Assembly (NCBI GenBank): GCA_937929825.1
Contig: CALFUV010000006.1
Location: 1-36,308 of the forward strand
Direction of reading: 5' to 3'
DNA: 36,308 bases
DNA from: an uncultured Patescibacteria group bacterium
GTDB lineage: Bacteria; Patescibacteriota; Patescibacteriia; Veblenbacterales; UBA10138
In this document: in pieces, positions 1-9,492 of the stretch
How the letters are laid out: the number at the start of each line of letters is the position of its first letter
Numbering within the stretch: the first letter of the stretch is position 1
The notes under the pieces: generated by a model
What the model saw: the letters and a program-made list of their open reading frames with translations, nothing else
What the model was told of the DNA's origin: nothing
Databases searched by the model: none
Program-made: the position numbers and the translations under genes

Positions 1-1
1 C

Positions 2-3000
2 GTCAACTACACCGCCGCTTCGCCAAATTGTAAAGTTACCACTTACCATCACTTAAACTTTACCGGCTCGGGTACAGTGACTTGCGCAGTAACAACGGTG
101 AATGGCAATTTGGGAACCAGCGGTTCAGTTTCTTGGACTACCAGTTCTGATATTAATATTGCCGGTAATTTAGAATTGGATATTGGCACTACTTTAGCCG
201 GCACTAATAATATTACAGTTGGAGGCAATCATGCTGGGGGTTCTGGTACTCTTAATTTAACCGGCGGAACATTTAATATAATATATTATTTAGAGTTTGG
301 TTATTCCGGAGGCACCAATGTTTATAATCTAAACATTGGTGATGGTTCGCAATCAGCTAATGTTATTCAAACAACACCAGTACAAGTGGCTAATAATTTA
401 GTGATAAATAATCTAGGTACACTGGATTCTGGTAATAATGATCAGGATTTAATAATCGGCGGTAACTTTACTATTAATAATGGCGGCACGTATAACGCGC
501 CCGGTTCTGCTGTTTGGAAAATAGCTGGTAATTACACTAATAACGGCGGCACATTACTTAATCGTTTTGGCACTTTAGAGCTTTATGGCTCAACCAGTTC
601 TACTTTGGATTCAGGCTGTAATGATATTAGTAATTGTACTGATCAGGAATTTTACAATTTAGTTATTAATAAAACGGATAATAACAACGCCAATGATAAT
701 GTTACCCTAACTAATAATTTAAGAGTTTTTAACAGAATAACTATTACCGACGGCGAGCTTATCCAAGGCGCTTACAATGTTTGGGCAGGCGGCGCTGATA
801 TTGAAAGTTTGGGTATAGATGTTAGTTCAGACGGTAAATGGACTAGTATCAGCACTGGCGATTTGGTCTTAGGAGCTAACGTGCAAAATGCCGGCGTTAT
901 GATTTTTAATTCCAACAATGGTACTCAATGCGTGGATGGAAATGATGATATAGCAATTAGCTCAAGTCAAGAAGAGCAAGTACGCACCTGGTTTGGCGCC
1001 GGCACCTTTATTATCTATAATGTGAACGCTACGGATATGGCAGATTCATCTATTACCGCTTACACCTCTATTTTAAATAATAGCACTTGGTCAGTAGGGT
1101 TTTGCGGCATTACAGTGACTGGTGTTTTCTACCAAGAGGATGAATCTACACCTGATCCGGGTCAGTGTGGTGGTACGGCTAATCTATCTTTACGAGTTAA
1201 TGGTGGTTCTGAAATAACCACTACCTGTACAGCTGGCACTGGTGTTTTTGAATTCAGCGGTGTGGCCGCTTCTGCTGGTCAAACTATTACTATTTATTCC
1301 ACCGGCGTTAATAAGGCTAACTTAGTTTATATTTCTGATGGCACATCTGACTCGGGTATGGATTTATATGAAAATACAGTAGTCATAGGCAATGTTAATG
1401 GCGGTGCCACCACTATTGCCGATCTGTGGAATTATGATAGTACACACAACGATACTGACATGCTTTTTGACGCCGTGGATGATACCACCGATAGTTTAAC
1501 TTTAGAAGATGGGGTGGAACTGCACATTAGGGATAATTTCACTCCCGGCGGTATTATCATCACCAGCCCCTCCAGCAGCGCTTCTTCTAAAGATGGTGAT
1601 TTGCATATTGCCAGCGGGTCAACTTTAAATATGCAGGGTAATAACTTAAGTATTGGCGGTGATTATATTAATCAGGGAACTTTTAGCCAAAACGCCAGCA
1701 GTCAAACTACTATTTTTACTGCTACTGCTACAGGTCATAGTATCACTTTTGGCACAGGGTCTTATATGAGAATGACTTTTAATGGTTCGGGCGGGGAGTG
1801 GACTTTGCAGGATAATCTGCAGATTAATTCCTGGATTCAAATGTCAGCTGGTACTGTTACAGGCTCGGTTGATATTACCATGCAAGGGGGTTATGTTTGG
1901 GGTAGTAATGGTGTGTTTAATATGACTGGCGGTACTTTTAAACAAATTTTCTCGCAAAACAGGGAGTTTATTGGTATTAATAGTTCTGCTGCCCAAACAT
2001 TTCACAATATTACCTTATCTTCATTTAATTCCAGTACTTATACAGCTTCAGCTTCCGGCACAACTAAGACCATTAATATTAACGGAACATTAAAAATAAC
2101 CGATACGGGCGATACTGGCAGTATTGTTCTTAACGCTGGTAGTTACACTTATAATCTAGCTGGAGCCGATAACTGCAATCCGTTTGATATGGATCAGAAC
2201 AATGGCTCACTAACGCCAGAAACATCTACTTTTATATTCTCCGGCGCTTGTTCTTCAGGCAACGTTGCTGTTGAGAACGCTACTTATAATAATTTAACTT
2301 TGAGCGGCACGGACAATTTTGTTTTTGAAGGAGCTGCCAGCATTAATGGTAATTTAGTAGTTGATAGCAATGCTACTTTAATTGGAGATAATGATTTACT
2401 TATTGATGGCGGCAGTATTACCGGTGCCGGCCATATTAATTTAACCAGCGGTACTGTTACTTTGAGAGGCAGTGGTAATTTAGGCAGCAATAACAATTGG
2501 AATTTTTATAATTTAGTGCTTAGTGATAACGGTTCGCCTGGCACTACTACCGCCACTGGTAATGGTAATTTAACAATAGCTAAAGATTTATTAGTGGACG
2601 GTGGTCATACTTTTGTAGCGCCGAATTATTTAAATGTGGGCGGCGAATTAATAAATAACGGCACCTGGAATCATAATTCTGGCACAATTAATCTTACCGG
2701 TTCAGGTCCGCATAGCATTATCAATAATAATAGCAGTTTTAATAATTTAACTCTTAATAACGCTAATGGTGTTTGGCATGCCCTAGGCAACTACTTGAAT
2801 GTAGTTGGCACACTTAATCTTAATGCCGGTAAATTATATGTTAACGGTAATTTACAAGCCGGCTCTATAATTGGTGATGGTGAATTGGAAGTAACCGGTG
2901 AGCATACGGCATATTTAGTGAATGTTAAGTATAGTAATGATCGATCTTGCGCTATTGCAGGTGATGATAATAGCTTGTATTGTTGGGGATCAAATAGTTA

Positions 3001-6000
3001 TGGTCAATTAGGCAATGGTAATTTTAATACCTCTTTAGTACCTAGCAGAGTGCTTAAAGGCGAAGCTGCTGGAGCTGATCAGGATAGCACTAATACTTAT
3101 TTAGCTAATGTTAAATCAGTATCTTATGGCAATGGCCGTCATCGTTGCGCTGTTACTTATTCTGGCAATATGTATTGTTGGGGCCAAGGTAATAGTGGAG
3201 AAATTGGCATCAATAACCCCAGTTATACTAGTTATAGTTCACCTAAAAGAGTACTTAAAGGTGAGGCAGTAGCCACAGATAACGACGGCACTTATTTAAC
3301 AAATATTAAAACTATTGAAGGTTTGGGAGATGGTTTAACCTGCGCGCTTTCTAATGCCGGGATGCCTTATTGTTGGGGTTATGGTTTAACTGGGGGAATA
3401 GGTAATGGTAATTTTTCTAACCGGGCAGTACCTACTCGTATATTGAAAGGTCAAGCAGTGGCGGCAGATACTGACGGTACTTATTTAATTAATATTAAAT
3501 CAATTTTTGCCGGTGATGGTAACGCTTGCGCTATATCAAATTCGGGCAATATGTATTGTTGGGGAGAAAATACTTATGGTCAGGTGGGTAATAATATTTA
3601 TGGCACAAATTATTCAACTCCGCAGCGAGTGCTTAAAGGCGAAGCGGCGGCGGCAGATACTGACGGTACTTATTTAACCAATGTTAAACAGGGTGATGGT
3701 GGTCAGGTAAGTATTTGTGCTGTTACCACCGCAGGTAATGTTTATTGCTGGGGTAATCAAAATTATTATCGTCTTGGCAATGGTTTAACTGGCACGGTTG
3801 CCAAGCCAACGCCAATTAGAGTGCTTAAAGGTGAAGCGGCGGCGGCAGATTCTGATGGCACTTATTTAATTAATGCCAGACAGGTATCAACTGATTGGAT
3901 TAGCAGCACAGTTGTTACTAATAGCGGCAATGTTTATACTTTTGGTGTTAACTGGCAAGGAACCCTGGGAACTAATTATACTGGCGGTACTACAGCTACT
4001 AAAGTTAGAAAAGGTGAAGCGGCGGCGGCAGATACTGACGGTACTTATTTAACCAATGTTAAGGCAGCTTGGGGAGCTTATCGCAGCGGTTGTGCCTTAA
4101 CTTATTCAGGTAATTATTATTGCTGGGGTGATGATACTTTTACTCCGGTGCGAGTTCATAAAGGCGAGGCCAATCAAGCTAGTTATGGCAATGTTACCGT
4201 AGATGGCCATGGTAATTTAGGCAGCAATACTAATTGGGTATTTAATGATTTAACCATTGGTGATGGTTCAGGTTCAGGCACTACTACTTTAACCGGTACA
4301 GGTTCATTCATTATTAAAGGTGATGTATCTGTAGCTACCGGACAAACATTATCAGGAAATAAAAATATTACCATAGGCGGCACTGGTATAGTTACAAGAA
4401 GATCAAGCGTAGCTCAAGCAGTAAATTCTACCACTACCACTGATTTGACTATTAGTAAGCCAGAAGATTTGGCTACTGATGATTTAATGATTGCCTTTTT
4501 GTGTTCTGATAGTGATACAACAAATTCTATAAGTAATGAACCTTCTAGTTGGACTAGAATTAGCACAGAGACTGGTAGCGGTTTAACTTGTGATGCTTAT
4601 TATAAGCGAGCTACCAGTAATGAGCCGACTGATTATACTTGGTCTAGAACGTCAGCTGAACCAGCTAATAGTTTAGTAGGTTTTATTGCGGCTTTTTATA
4701 GCCGAGGCGGTGGTTTGGTTTATTATGACACAGGTTCAGGTAATAGTTTTTCATCCGGTACTACTCACACTTTAACGGGTATTACTACCACTAAAAATAA
4801 TGCGACCTTAATTGGTTTATTTGCTCACGATGGTAATGCTGGTGCTTCTATTGGTTATTATAATTATTCATCACCCTTAACCCAAATTCTTCGTTATGCC
4901 AGTGAAGTAACTATGACTATGGCTATGGGCGTTCAAGCTTCCGCTGGTACTAGTGGCAACAAGAGTGCTACAGCTACAGCATCAGATGATGGTGGTGGTT
5001 TTCTTATATCTTTATATTCTGCTGGTGTTGGCATAAATGATGTTACAGGCAACGGTGTAATTAATATAACTGGCGGCGATTTCTCTATTGAAGGAGGCGG
5101 TAATTTTGGTGGAAATAATAACTGGACCTTTAATAATCTTACCTTTGGCGATGGGGTCAGTACAGCTACCACCACTTCCACTGGTTCCGGCAATATAACA
5201 ATTAACAATATCCTGACAGTTGCTACTAATCACACCTTGGATACTAAGGGTAAAATCTGGACTATGGCCGGTGATGTAGCCAACCCCTTAATTATCAACG
5301 GTAACTTAACAGACAGTACTAATAATTCAAGCTATGTTTTTACAGGTAATAATCCTGCTGGCAATACTGTAATTCCCGCTCTAGGTAATATTAATAATTT
5401 GACTTTGAATAACGGCGCGGAAACTTATCAAACCTCAAGCAATCTGGTTTTATCGGGCAATCTTACAATAACCGCTGGTACTCTTATTAGCAGCGATGAT
5501 ATTACGGTTAGGGGCGGTTCGGTTACTGGTGCTGGTGTTATTACCCATTCTGGCGGTAATTTTAAAGTAGAAGGCAGTGGCACTTTTGGCGGTAATGGGG
5601 ATTGGCAATTTAATCATCTTATTTTTGGTGATGGTATAACTTCGGGTGGTACTACTGTTTCTGGCACTGGTTCAATTACAGCTAATACTTTAACAGTTGC
5701 CGCTAATCACGAACTTTATGGTGGTAGTAAAAATTACATTTTAACAGGCATTGGCACGCCACTGACAATTGATGGGACATTTACTCCTGCTTCATCTACT
5801 ATAATTTACAAAGGAGCTGGTGCGGTCAATATTTCCAATATTCCTTATTATAATCTGGAAGCCAAACCTACTTCTGGTAATCCCACTTATACTTTACCAA
5901 CTGGCACTTTGAATATTACGAATAATTTGGTAATCGGTGATGGCACTAATAATGTAACAGTTACAGCTGATACAAACGACGGGCCAGTGAATGTAAATGG

Positions 6001-7129
6001 TTCTTTAACCATTGCTAATAATGGTGTTTTAACTGCTTCAGATTCAGGACTTTTAACAGTGCGCGGCAATTGGACTAACAACGGCACTTTTAATCACAGC
6101 AATGGCACTGTTAAAATTCAGCCTTATACCGAAACGCCCGTTATTATAGGCGGCAGTCAGACTACTACTTTTTATAATTTCCAGAGTAGCCCAACCTCCA
6201 ACTCGCAAAATATTACTTTACAGTTTAAGTCTGGGCAGGCAACTGGTTTTCAGGGTGCGGTTACTATAAATGGCCAGCGGGGCCAGCCGGTTTATATTCA
6301 ATCGGATAACTTTAATCAACAGTGGACTTTTAATTTAACCGGCACTGCCAACATTACTTATGCTGTTATTCGTGATTCCGGTTGTGCGGGTGGTTCAGGC
6401 AACATTATACAAAGTGAATCAAATTTGGATTATGGCAACAATGGCGCTTGCTGGCGTTTAATTTCCCGCAGTGCTCCTGTAGGTGGCCAGTCTGGGGGTG
6501 GAACACCAGTGGGCGGCGGTGGAGCTGGTAGCGGCAGCGGTGGAGTTTCCTGTGAAGGCGCCAGCGGTTTATGCGATGATTTTGAAAGATCATCTTTGGG
6601 CAGTAATTGGACTGCAGTTTCAGGCTCGCCGCAGATTTATAATAATTCTGATTTTGGCGGCGAAACTGGTAGCAGTTATAATTTGGCTTATTGGTCTGCC
6701 AGTAGTTTAAGCAATAATCAATACAGCGAGATAGTTATTGCTGATTTAACAGAACAAGATGGCAATCAGGTTATAGCGGCAGTCAGAGTAACTGATAACC
6801 ATAATTTTTATGGTTTAGCCGCTGATGTTACCTCTTTTAATATATTTAAAGTAGTTAATGGAACATTGACTAATTTACTTAATTTAGGGTCAGCGCCAGA
6901 AAATGGTGATGTTATTCGTTTAGAAATCTCAGGTTCTACTTTAAAGGCTTATGTTAATGGGGTGTTGCGTAATCAAACTACAGATTCTTCGTTATCATCA
7001 GGCGCTCCGGGTTTGGGAGTTTACAAAAATCTTACTAGACCATTGTCTAGAATTGAATTATGGCGGGCCGGTGACGCTGCTCAAACCGGCGGCGGACCCG
7101 GGGGTGGTGGTGGTGGTGATACACCATAA
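2..7129 (+). CDS. Giant secreted/surface adhesin-like protein, 5' partial: beta-helix-like repeats, nested RCC1-like propeller, other nested module, C-terminal LamG/concanavalin-like domain
   Basis: Listed ORF begins at GTG 77, but the frame is open back to base 2 (VNYTAASPNCKVTTYHHLNFTGSGT...), so the real start is upstream. Recurrent 'GNL..NNWxFxNLxxGDG...TTTxTGxG' repeats, seven CA..YCWG blades, Gly-rich linkers, terminal FERSSLGSNW..LEISGSTLKAYVNG domain. Confidence 0.85.
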   Translation, partial: VNYTAASPNCKVTTYHHLNFTGSGTVTCAVTTVNGNLGTSGSVSWTTSSDINIAGNLELDIGTTLAGTNNITVGGNHAGGSGTLNLTGGTFNIIYYLEFGYSGGTNVYNLNIGDGSQSANVIQTTPVQVANNLVINNLGTLDSGNNDQDLIIGGNFTINNGGTYNAPGSAVWKIAGNYTNNGGTLLNRFGTLELYGSTSSTLDSGCNDISNCTDQEFYNLVINKTDNNNANDNVTLTNNLRVFNRITITDGELIQGAYNVWAGGADIESLGIDVSSDGKWTSISTGDLVLGANVQNAGVMIFNSNNGTQCVDGNDDIAISSSQEEQVRTWFGAGTFIIYNVNATDMADSSITAYTSILNNSTWSVGFCGITVTGVFYQEDESTPDPGQCGGTANLSLRVNGGSEITTTCTAGTGVFEFSGVAASAGQTITIYSTGVNKANLVYISDGTSDSGMDLYENTVVIGNVNGGATTIADLWNYDSTHNDTDMLFDAVDDTTDSLTLEDGVELHIRDNFTPGGIIITSPSSSASSKDGDLHIASGSTLNMQGNNLSIGGDYINQGTFSQNASSQTTIFTATATGHSITFGTGSYMRMTFNGSGGEWTLQDNLQINSWIQMSAGTVTGSVDITMQGGYVWGSNGVFNMTGGTFKQIFSQNREFIGINSSAAQTFHNITLSSFNSSTYTASASGTTKTININGTLKITDTGDTGSIVLNAGSYTYNLAGADNCNPFDMDQNNGSLTPETSTFIFSGACSSGNVAVENATYNNLTLSGTDNFVFEGAASINGNLVVDSNATLIGDNDLLIDGGSITGAGHINLTSGTVTLRGSGNLGSNNNWNFYNLVLSDNGSPGTTTATGNGNLTIAKDLLVDGGHTFVAPNYLNVGGELINNGTWNHNSGTINLTGSGPHSIINNNSSFNNLTLNNANGVWHALGNYLNVVGTLNLNAGKLYVNGNLQAGSIIGDGELEVTGEHTAYLVNVKYSNDRSCAIAGDDNSLYCWGSNSYGQLGNGNFNTSLVPSRVLKGEAAGADQDSTNTYLANVKSVSYGNGRHRCAVTYSGNMYCWGQGNSGEIGINNPSYTSYSSPKRVLKGEAVATDNDGTYLTNIKTIEGLGDGLTCALSNAGMPYCWGYGLTGGIGNGNFSNRAVPTRILKGQAVAADTDGTYLINIKSIFAGDGNACAISNSGNMYCWGENTYGQVGNNIYGTNYSTPQRVLKGEAAAADTDGTYLTNVKQGDGGQVSICAVTTAGNVYCWGNQNYYRLGNGLTGTVAKPTPIRVLKGEAAAADSDGTYLINARQVSTDWISSTVVTNSGNVYTFGVNWQGTLGTNYTGGTTATKVRKGEAAAADTDGTYLTNVKAAWGAYRSGCALTYSGNYYCWGDDTFTPVRVHKGEANQASYGNVTVDGHGNLGSNTNWVFNDLTIGDGSGSGTTTLTGTGSFIIKGDVSVATGQTLSGNKNITIGGTGIVTRRSSVAQAVNSTTTTDLTISKPEDLATDDLMIAFLCSDSDTTNSISNEPSSWTRISTETGSGLTCDAYYKRATSNEPTDYTWSRTSAEPANSLVGFIAAFYSRGGGLVYYDTGSGNSFSSGTTHTLTGITTTKNNATLIGLFAHDGNAGASIGYYNYSSPLTQILRYASEVTMTMAMGVQASAGTSGNKSATATASDDGGGFLISLYSAGVGINDVTGNGVINITGGDFSIEGGGNFGGNNNWTFNNLTFGDGVSTATTTSTGSGNITINNILTVATNHTLDTKGKIWTMAGDVANPLIINGNLTDSTNNSSYVFTGNNPAGNTVIPALGNINNLTLNNGAETYQTSSNLVLSGNLTITAGTLISSDDITVRGGSVTGAGVITHSGGNFKVEGSGTFGGNGDWQFNHLIFGDGITSGGTTVSGTGSITANTLTVAANHELYGGSKNYILTGIGTPLTIDGTFTPASSTIIYKGAGAVNISNIPYYNLEAKPTSGNPTYTLPTGTLNITNNLVIGDGTNNVTVTADTNDGPVNVNGSLTIANNGVLTASDSGLLTVRGNWTNNGTFNHSNGTVKIQPYTETPVIIGGSQTTTFYNFQSSPTSNSQNITLQFKSGQATGFQGAVTINGQRGQPVYIQSDNFNQQWTFNLTGTANITYAVIRDSGCAGGSGNIIQSESNLDYGNNGACWRLISRSAPVGGQSGGGTPVGGGGAGSGSGGVSCEGASGLCDDFERSSLGSNWTAVSGSPQIYNNSDFGGETGSSYNLAYWSASSLSNNQYSEIVIADLTEQDGNQVIAAVRVTDNHNFYGLAADVTSFNIFKVVNGTLTNLLNLGSAPENGDVIRLEISGSTLKAYVNGVLRNQTTDSSLSSGAPGLGVYKNLTRPLSRIELWRAGDAAQTGGGPGGGGGGDTP
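2911..4175 (+). repeat. Seven tandem RCC1-like repeats (about 60 aa each) within the adhesin
   Basis: Repeated motif C-A-[IVL]-x-x-x-G-N-x-Y-C-W-G ... R-V-L-K-G-E-A-x-A-x-D-x-D-G-T-Y-L-x-N-[VI]-K read directly in the translation, seven times. Confidence 0.85.
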
Positions 7130-7281
7130 ATCATAAATAATATTATTTGATTTTAAATCCCGTCAGTTTTATTTCACAGGGGTAAATTTTTTATAGATTA
7201 ATTTTAACACTTGCAAGTTTTGGTAAAAACGTTAGGATACAAGATAAATCAAATATCCAAAAACAAATAAAAGGAGAAAAA

Positions 7282-8229
7282 ATGTACTTTAGAATGTTAG
7301 CTTTTGCCATAGTTTTAACTATAGGCATGTCTTTAATGTTGCTATTTATTAATAGCAATTTGCAAAAAAGGCTGGATAAAATTGTCCATAATCAGCAAGC
7401 TTATAAAAGCTTACAGCAGGAATTAAATCAATTCATTGGTTTTGCTAATCCACGCGCTTATCAGCTGGATACAGCTGGGGTTTTTTTATTTGCTGGTGAG
7501 CAATATAGTTTAAATGACTGGTATTTTAGAGAACGTTTGCAAGATGAATTATGGCGCCTATATGACCGCCGGGGGTGGTTGTATTTGCAGGCCCAGCGTT
7601 TGGGGCGTTACCGGCCAATGATTGAGGCTGAATTGACAGCCCAGGGTTTGCCGCAAGACTTGCTTTATTTATTTATTTGGGAATCAGGTCTTGATCCCAA
7701 AGCTGTTTCTTGGGCTGGAGCTGCTGGTCTTGCTCAATTTATGCCCGGTACAGCCAGACAATTCAAACTGGCAGTAGCTAGTTTATACGATGAACGTAAA
7801 AATCCAGTAGATGCTGTACGAGCAGCCTGCCGTTATTTAAAAGTTTTATATGGCTATTTTAATGATTGGCAATTGGCTATGGCTTCCTATAACCATGGTG
7901 AGAACGCGGTGCGCAGTAAATTAAGTAGTCAGAAAGTCAAGCAGTTTACAGAACTGTATTTACCCAATGAAACTTATCGCTATGTGTTTCAGATTATGGC
8001 GGTAAGTTATGTATTCAAAAATGGTTTATTGGGCGATATAACCTGGCTTCAACCACATCAGCCATATCCGGCTTATAAAAAAACTCAAACTAAAATAACT
8101 AAAGCGGTTTCCTTATATAAATTAAGCGAGGAATTAGGTGTTGATTTTAACACTTTTCGTTTGCTTAATCCTCATTTGCCGGTTTATTTATCCGCTGGAA
8201 CTTATCCAATAAATTTGCCGGCTTCATAA
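7282..8229 (+). CDS. Membrane-anchored lytic transglycosylase (SLT/MltD-like)
   Basis: N-terminal TM segment; LPQDLLYLFIWESGLDPKAVSWAGAAGLAQFMPGTAR is the SLT catalytic signature; LysM-like C-terminus (LYKLSEELGVDFNTFRLLNPHLP). AAAAGGAG upstream. Confidence 0.85.
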   Translation: MYFRMLAFAIVLTIGMSLMLLFINSNLQKRLDKIVHNQQAYKSLQQELNQFIGFANPRAYQLDTAGVFLFAGEQYSLNDWYFRERLQDELWRLYDRRGWLYLQAQRLGRYRPMIEAELTAQGLPQDLLYLFIWESGLDPKAVSWAGAAGLAQFMPGTARQFKLAVASLYDERKNPVDAVRAACRYLKVLYGYFNDWQLAMASYNHGENAVRSKLSSQKVKQFTELYLPNETYRYVFQIMAVSYVFKNGLLGDITWLQPHQPYPAYKKTQTKITKAVSLYKLSEELGVDFNTFRLLNPHLPVYLSAGTYPINLPAS

Positions 8230-8238
8230 AAATTATAC

Positions 8239-8270
8239 CCTGCTTTTTATAAATAAAAAGCAGGTTTTAT
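8239..8270 (+). terminator. Rho-independent terminator after the transglycosylase gene
   Basis: CCTGCTTTTTAT / ATAAAAAGCAGG perfect arms (8239-8250, 8253-8264) followed by TTTTATT. Confidence 0.8.
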
Positions 8271-8276
8271 TATATC

Positions 8277-8305
8277 TTGACTTATTTTTTAGCCCATGAT
8301 AATAT
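8277..8305 (+). promoter_or_regulatory. Sigma70-like promoter of the rplJL operon
   Basis: TTGACT (8277-8282), 17 nt spacer, TAATAT (8300-8305), just upstream of the L10 leader. Confidence 0.6.
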
Positions 8306-8319
8306 TGAACAGCAATTAA

Positions 8320-8436
8320 ATAAACCGCAGATAGCAGGTTCTTCTGTCCTAAGTACGCAGAGGATTAAGCCTTTCAGGGCCTGCCGAGGTAAAGTGTTAA
8401 GTTAATGGGTAATTAGTATCTGGTCTGTGGTTTAAG
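8320..8436 (+). ncRNA. Ribosomal protein L10 leader (autoregulatory mRNA element)
   Basis: AAACCGCAGA...TCTGTGGTTT closing stem, internal GCAGG...CCTGC pairing and CTGCCGAGGTAAAGT segment, immediately upstream of rplJ; matches the known L10 leader layout. Confidence 0.8.
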
Positions 8437-8462
8437 CCGCAGATTTTTAATTTTAAAAAATT

Positions 8463-8987
8463 ATGGCTAAAACAAGAGCTGTTAAAGAAAGTTCTGTAGC
8501 CCGGTTAGCTGATAAGCTTAAGCAGGGTCGAGGCATAGTTTTTGCTGATTTTACGGGGCTTTTAGTTAAAGATATGCAAGCTTTAAGGCGTGAGTTAAGG
8601 AAAGCCGGTGTTTATTATGAGGTGGTTAAGAAAACTCTTTTAAAGCGTAGTTTGGTGCAAGCTGGTTTACAGGATGTGCCAGTGGAAAAAATACAAGGCA
8701 GCGTGAGTTTGGCTGTGAGCGAGTCTGATGAAACAGCTCCAGCTAAAACTCTGATGGGTTTTGTCCAAAAGAACGATAAAGTTAAAGTTTTAGGTGGGGT
8801 AATGGATAGCTCTTTTATTGATGAGTATAAAGTAAAATCTTTAGCAGCTTTGCCCGGCAAGCAGGAATTATTAGGGCGGGTAGCAGGTTCTATTGCTTCA
8901 CCCTTGACAGGCTTATTGAATGTTTTACAGGGTAATTTGCGGAGTTTTGTGCAGGTATTATCACAAATTCAAAAAATTAAGCAATAA
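8463..8987 (+). CDS. rplJ: 50S ribosomal protein L10
   Basis: VVKKTLLKRSL, GIVFADFTGL; followed by L7/L12; preceded by L10 leader. Confidence 0.95.
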   Translation: MAKTRAVKESSVARLADKLKQGRGIVFADFTGLLVKDMQALRRELRKAGVYYEVVKKTLLKRSLVQAGLQDVPVEKIQGSVSLAVSESDETAPAKTLMGFVQKNDKVKVLGGVMDSSFIDEYKVKSLAALPGKQELLGRVAGSIASPLTGLLNVLQGNLRSFVQVLSQIQKIKQ

Positions 8988-9012
8988 ATTTAATTATTAA
9001 TTTAATTATCTT

Positions 9013-9429
9013 ATGTCTGAAGAAAAGAAAACAGTGGAAGTACCGGAAAAGTTTCAAAAACTTGTCAGTGAGATTGAAAAGCTTTCGGTGCTTGATCTTT
9101 CAGAACTGGTAAAAGTTTTGGAGGAAAAATTCGGCGTTTCAGCCGCCGCGCCGGTAGCCATGATGGCTACGGGCGTCCCAGCTGGCGTAACTACTGCGGC
9201 TGCAGTAGAAGAAGAAAAAAGCTCATTTAACGTGGAGTTGACTGATGCTGGTAGTACTAAAATTAATGTTATTAAAGCTTTACGTGAAGTTACTGCTCTG
9301 GGCTTAAAAGAAGCTAAGGATATGGTAGATGCTGCTCCTAAGATAGTAAAAGAGGGTGCCAGTAAAGAAGAAGCTGAAAATATCAAGAAGAAACTGGAAG
9401 AAGCTGGGGCTAAAGTTACATTAAAGTAA
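9013..9429 (+). CDS. rplL: 50S ribosomal protein L7/L12
   Basis: Ala-rich hinge and [57 protein letters not shown]-terminal domain. Confidence 0.97.
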   Translation: MSEEKKTVEVPEKFQKLVSEIEKLSVLDLSELVKVLEEKFGVSAAAPVAMMATGVPAGVTTAAAVEEEKSSFNVELTDAGSTKINVIKALREVTALGLKEAKDMVDAAPKIVKEGASKEEAENIKKKLEEAGAKVTLK

Positions 9430-9444
9430 TAAATTACAGATTTT

Positions 9445-9484
9445 AAAAAATAACGGGTATTTTTATGATACCCGTTATTTTTTC
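9445..9484 (+). terminator. Bidirectional terminator between rplL and the convergent gene
   Basis: Perfect 16 bp stem AAAAAATAACGGGTAT / ATACCCGTTATTTTTT with 7 nt loop; A-tract and T-tract on opposite sides. Confidence 0.9.
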
Positions 9485-9492
9485 ATAACCCT

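Noticed and set aside
2911-4175. CRISPR-like repeat array
   Set aside because: The repeats are coding, in frame, about 180 bp or more apart and vary with protein constraint; no unique spacers of uniform length and no cas genes.
1646-6593. Minus-strand ORFs inside the adhesin (1646-1840, 2284-2496, 4183-4383, 4933-5208, 5012-5233, 5887-6087, 6405-6593)
   Set aside because: Low-complexity antisense of repetitive Thr/Gly/Asn coding sequence; no recognizable domains and no start-site signals.
6483-7136. Plus-strand overlapping ORFs 6483-6710 and 6951-7136
   Set aside because: Out-of-frame readings of the adhesin C-terminus; the adhesin frame has clear domain structure.
8615-9386. Antisense ORFs in rplJ (8615-8860) and rplL (9054-9386)
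   Set aside because: Mirror of strongly conserved ribosomal protein genes.
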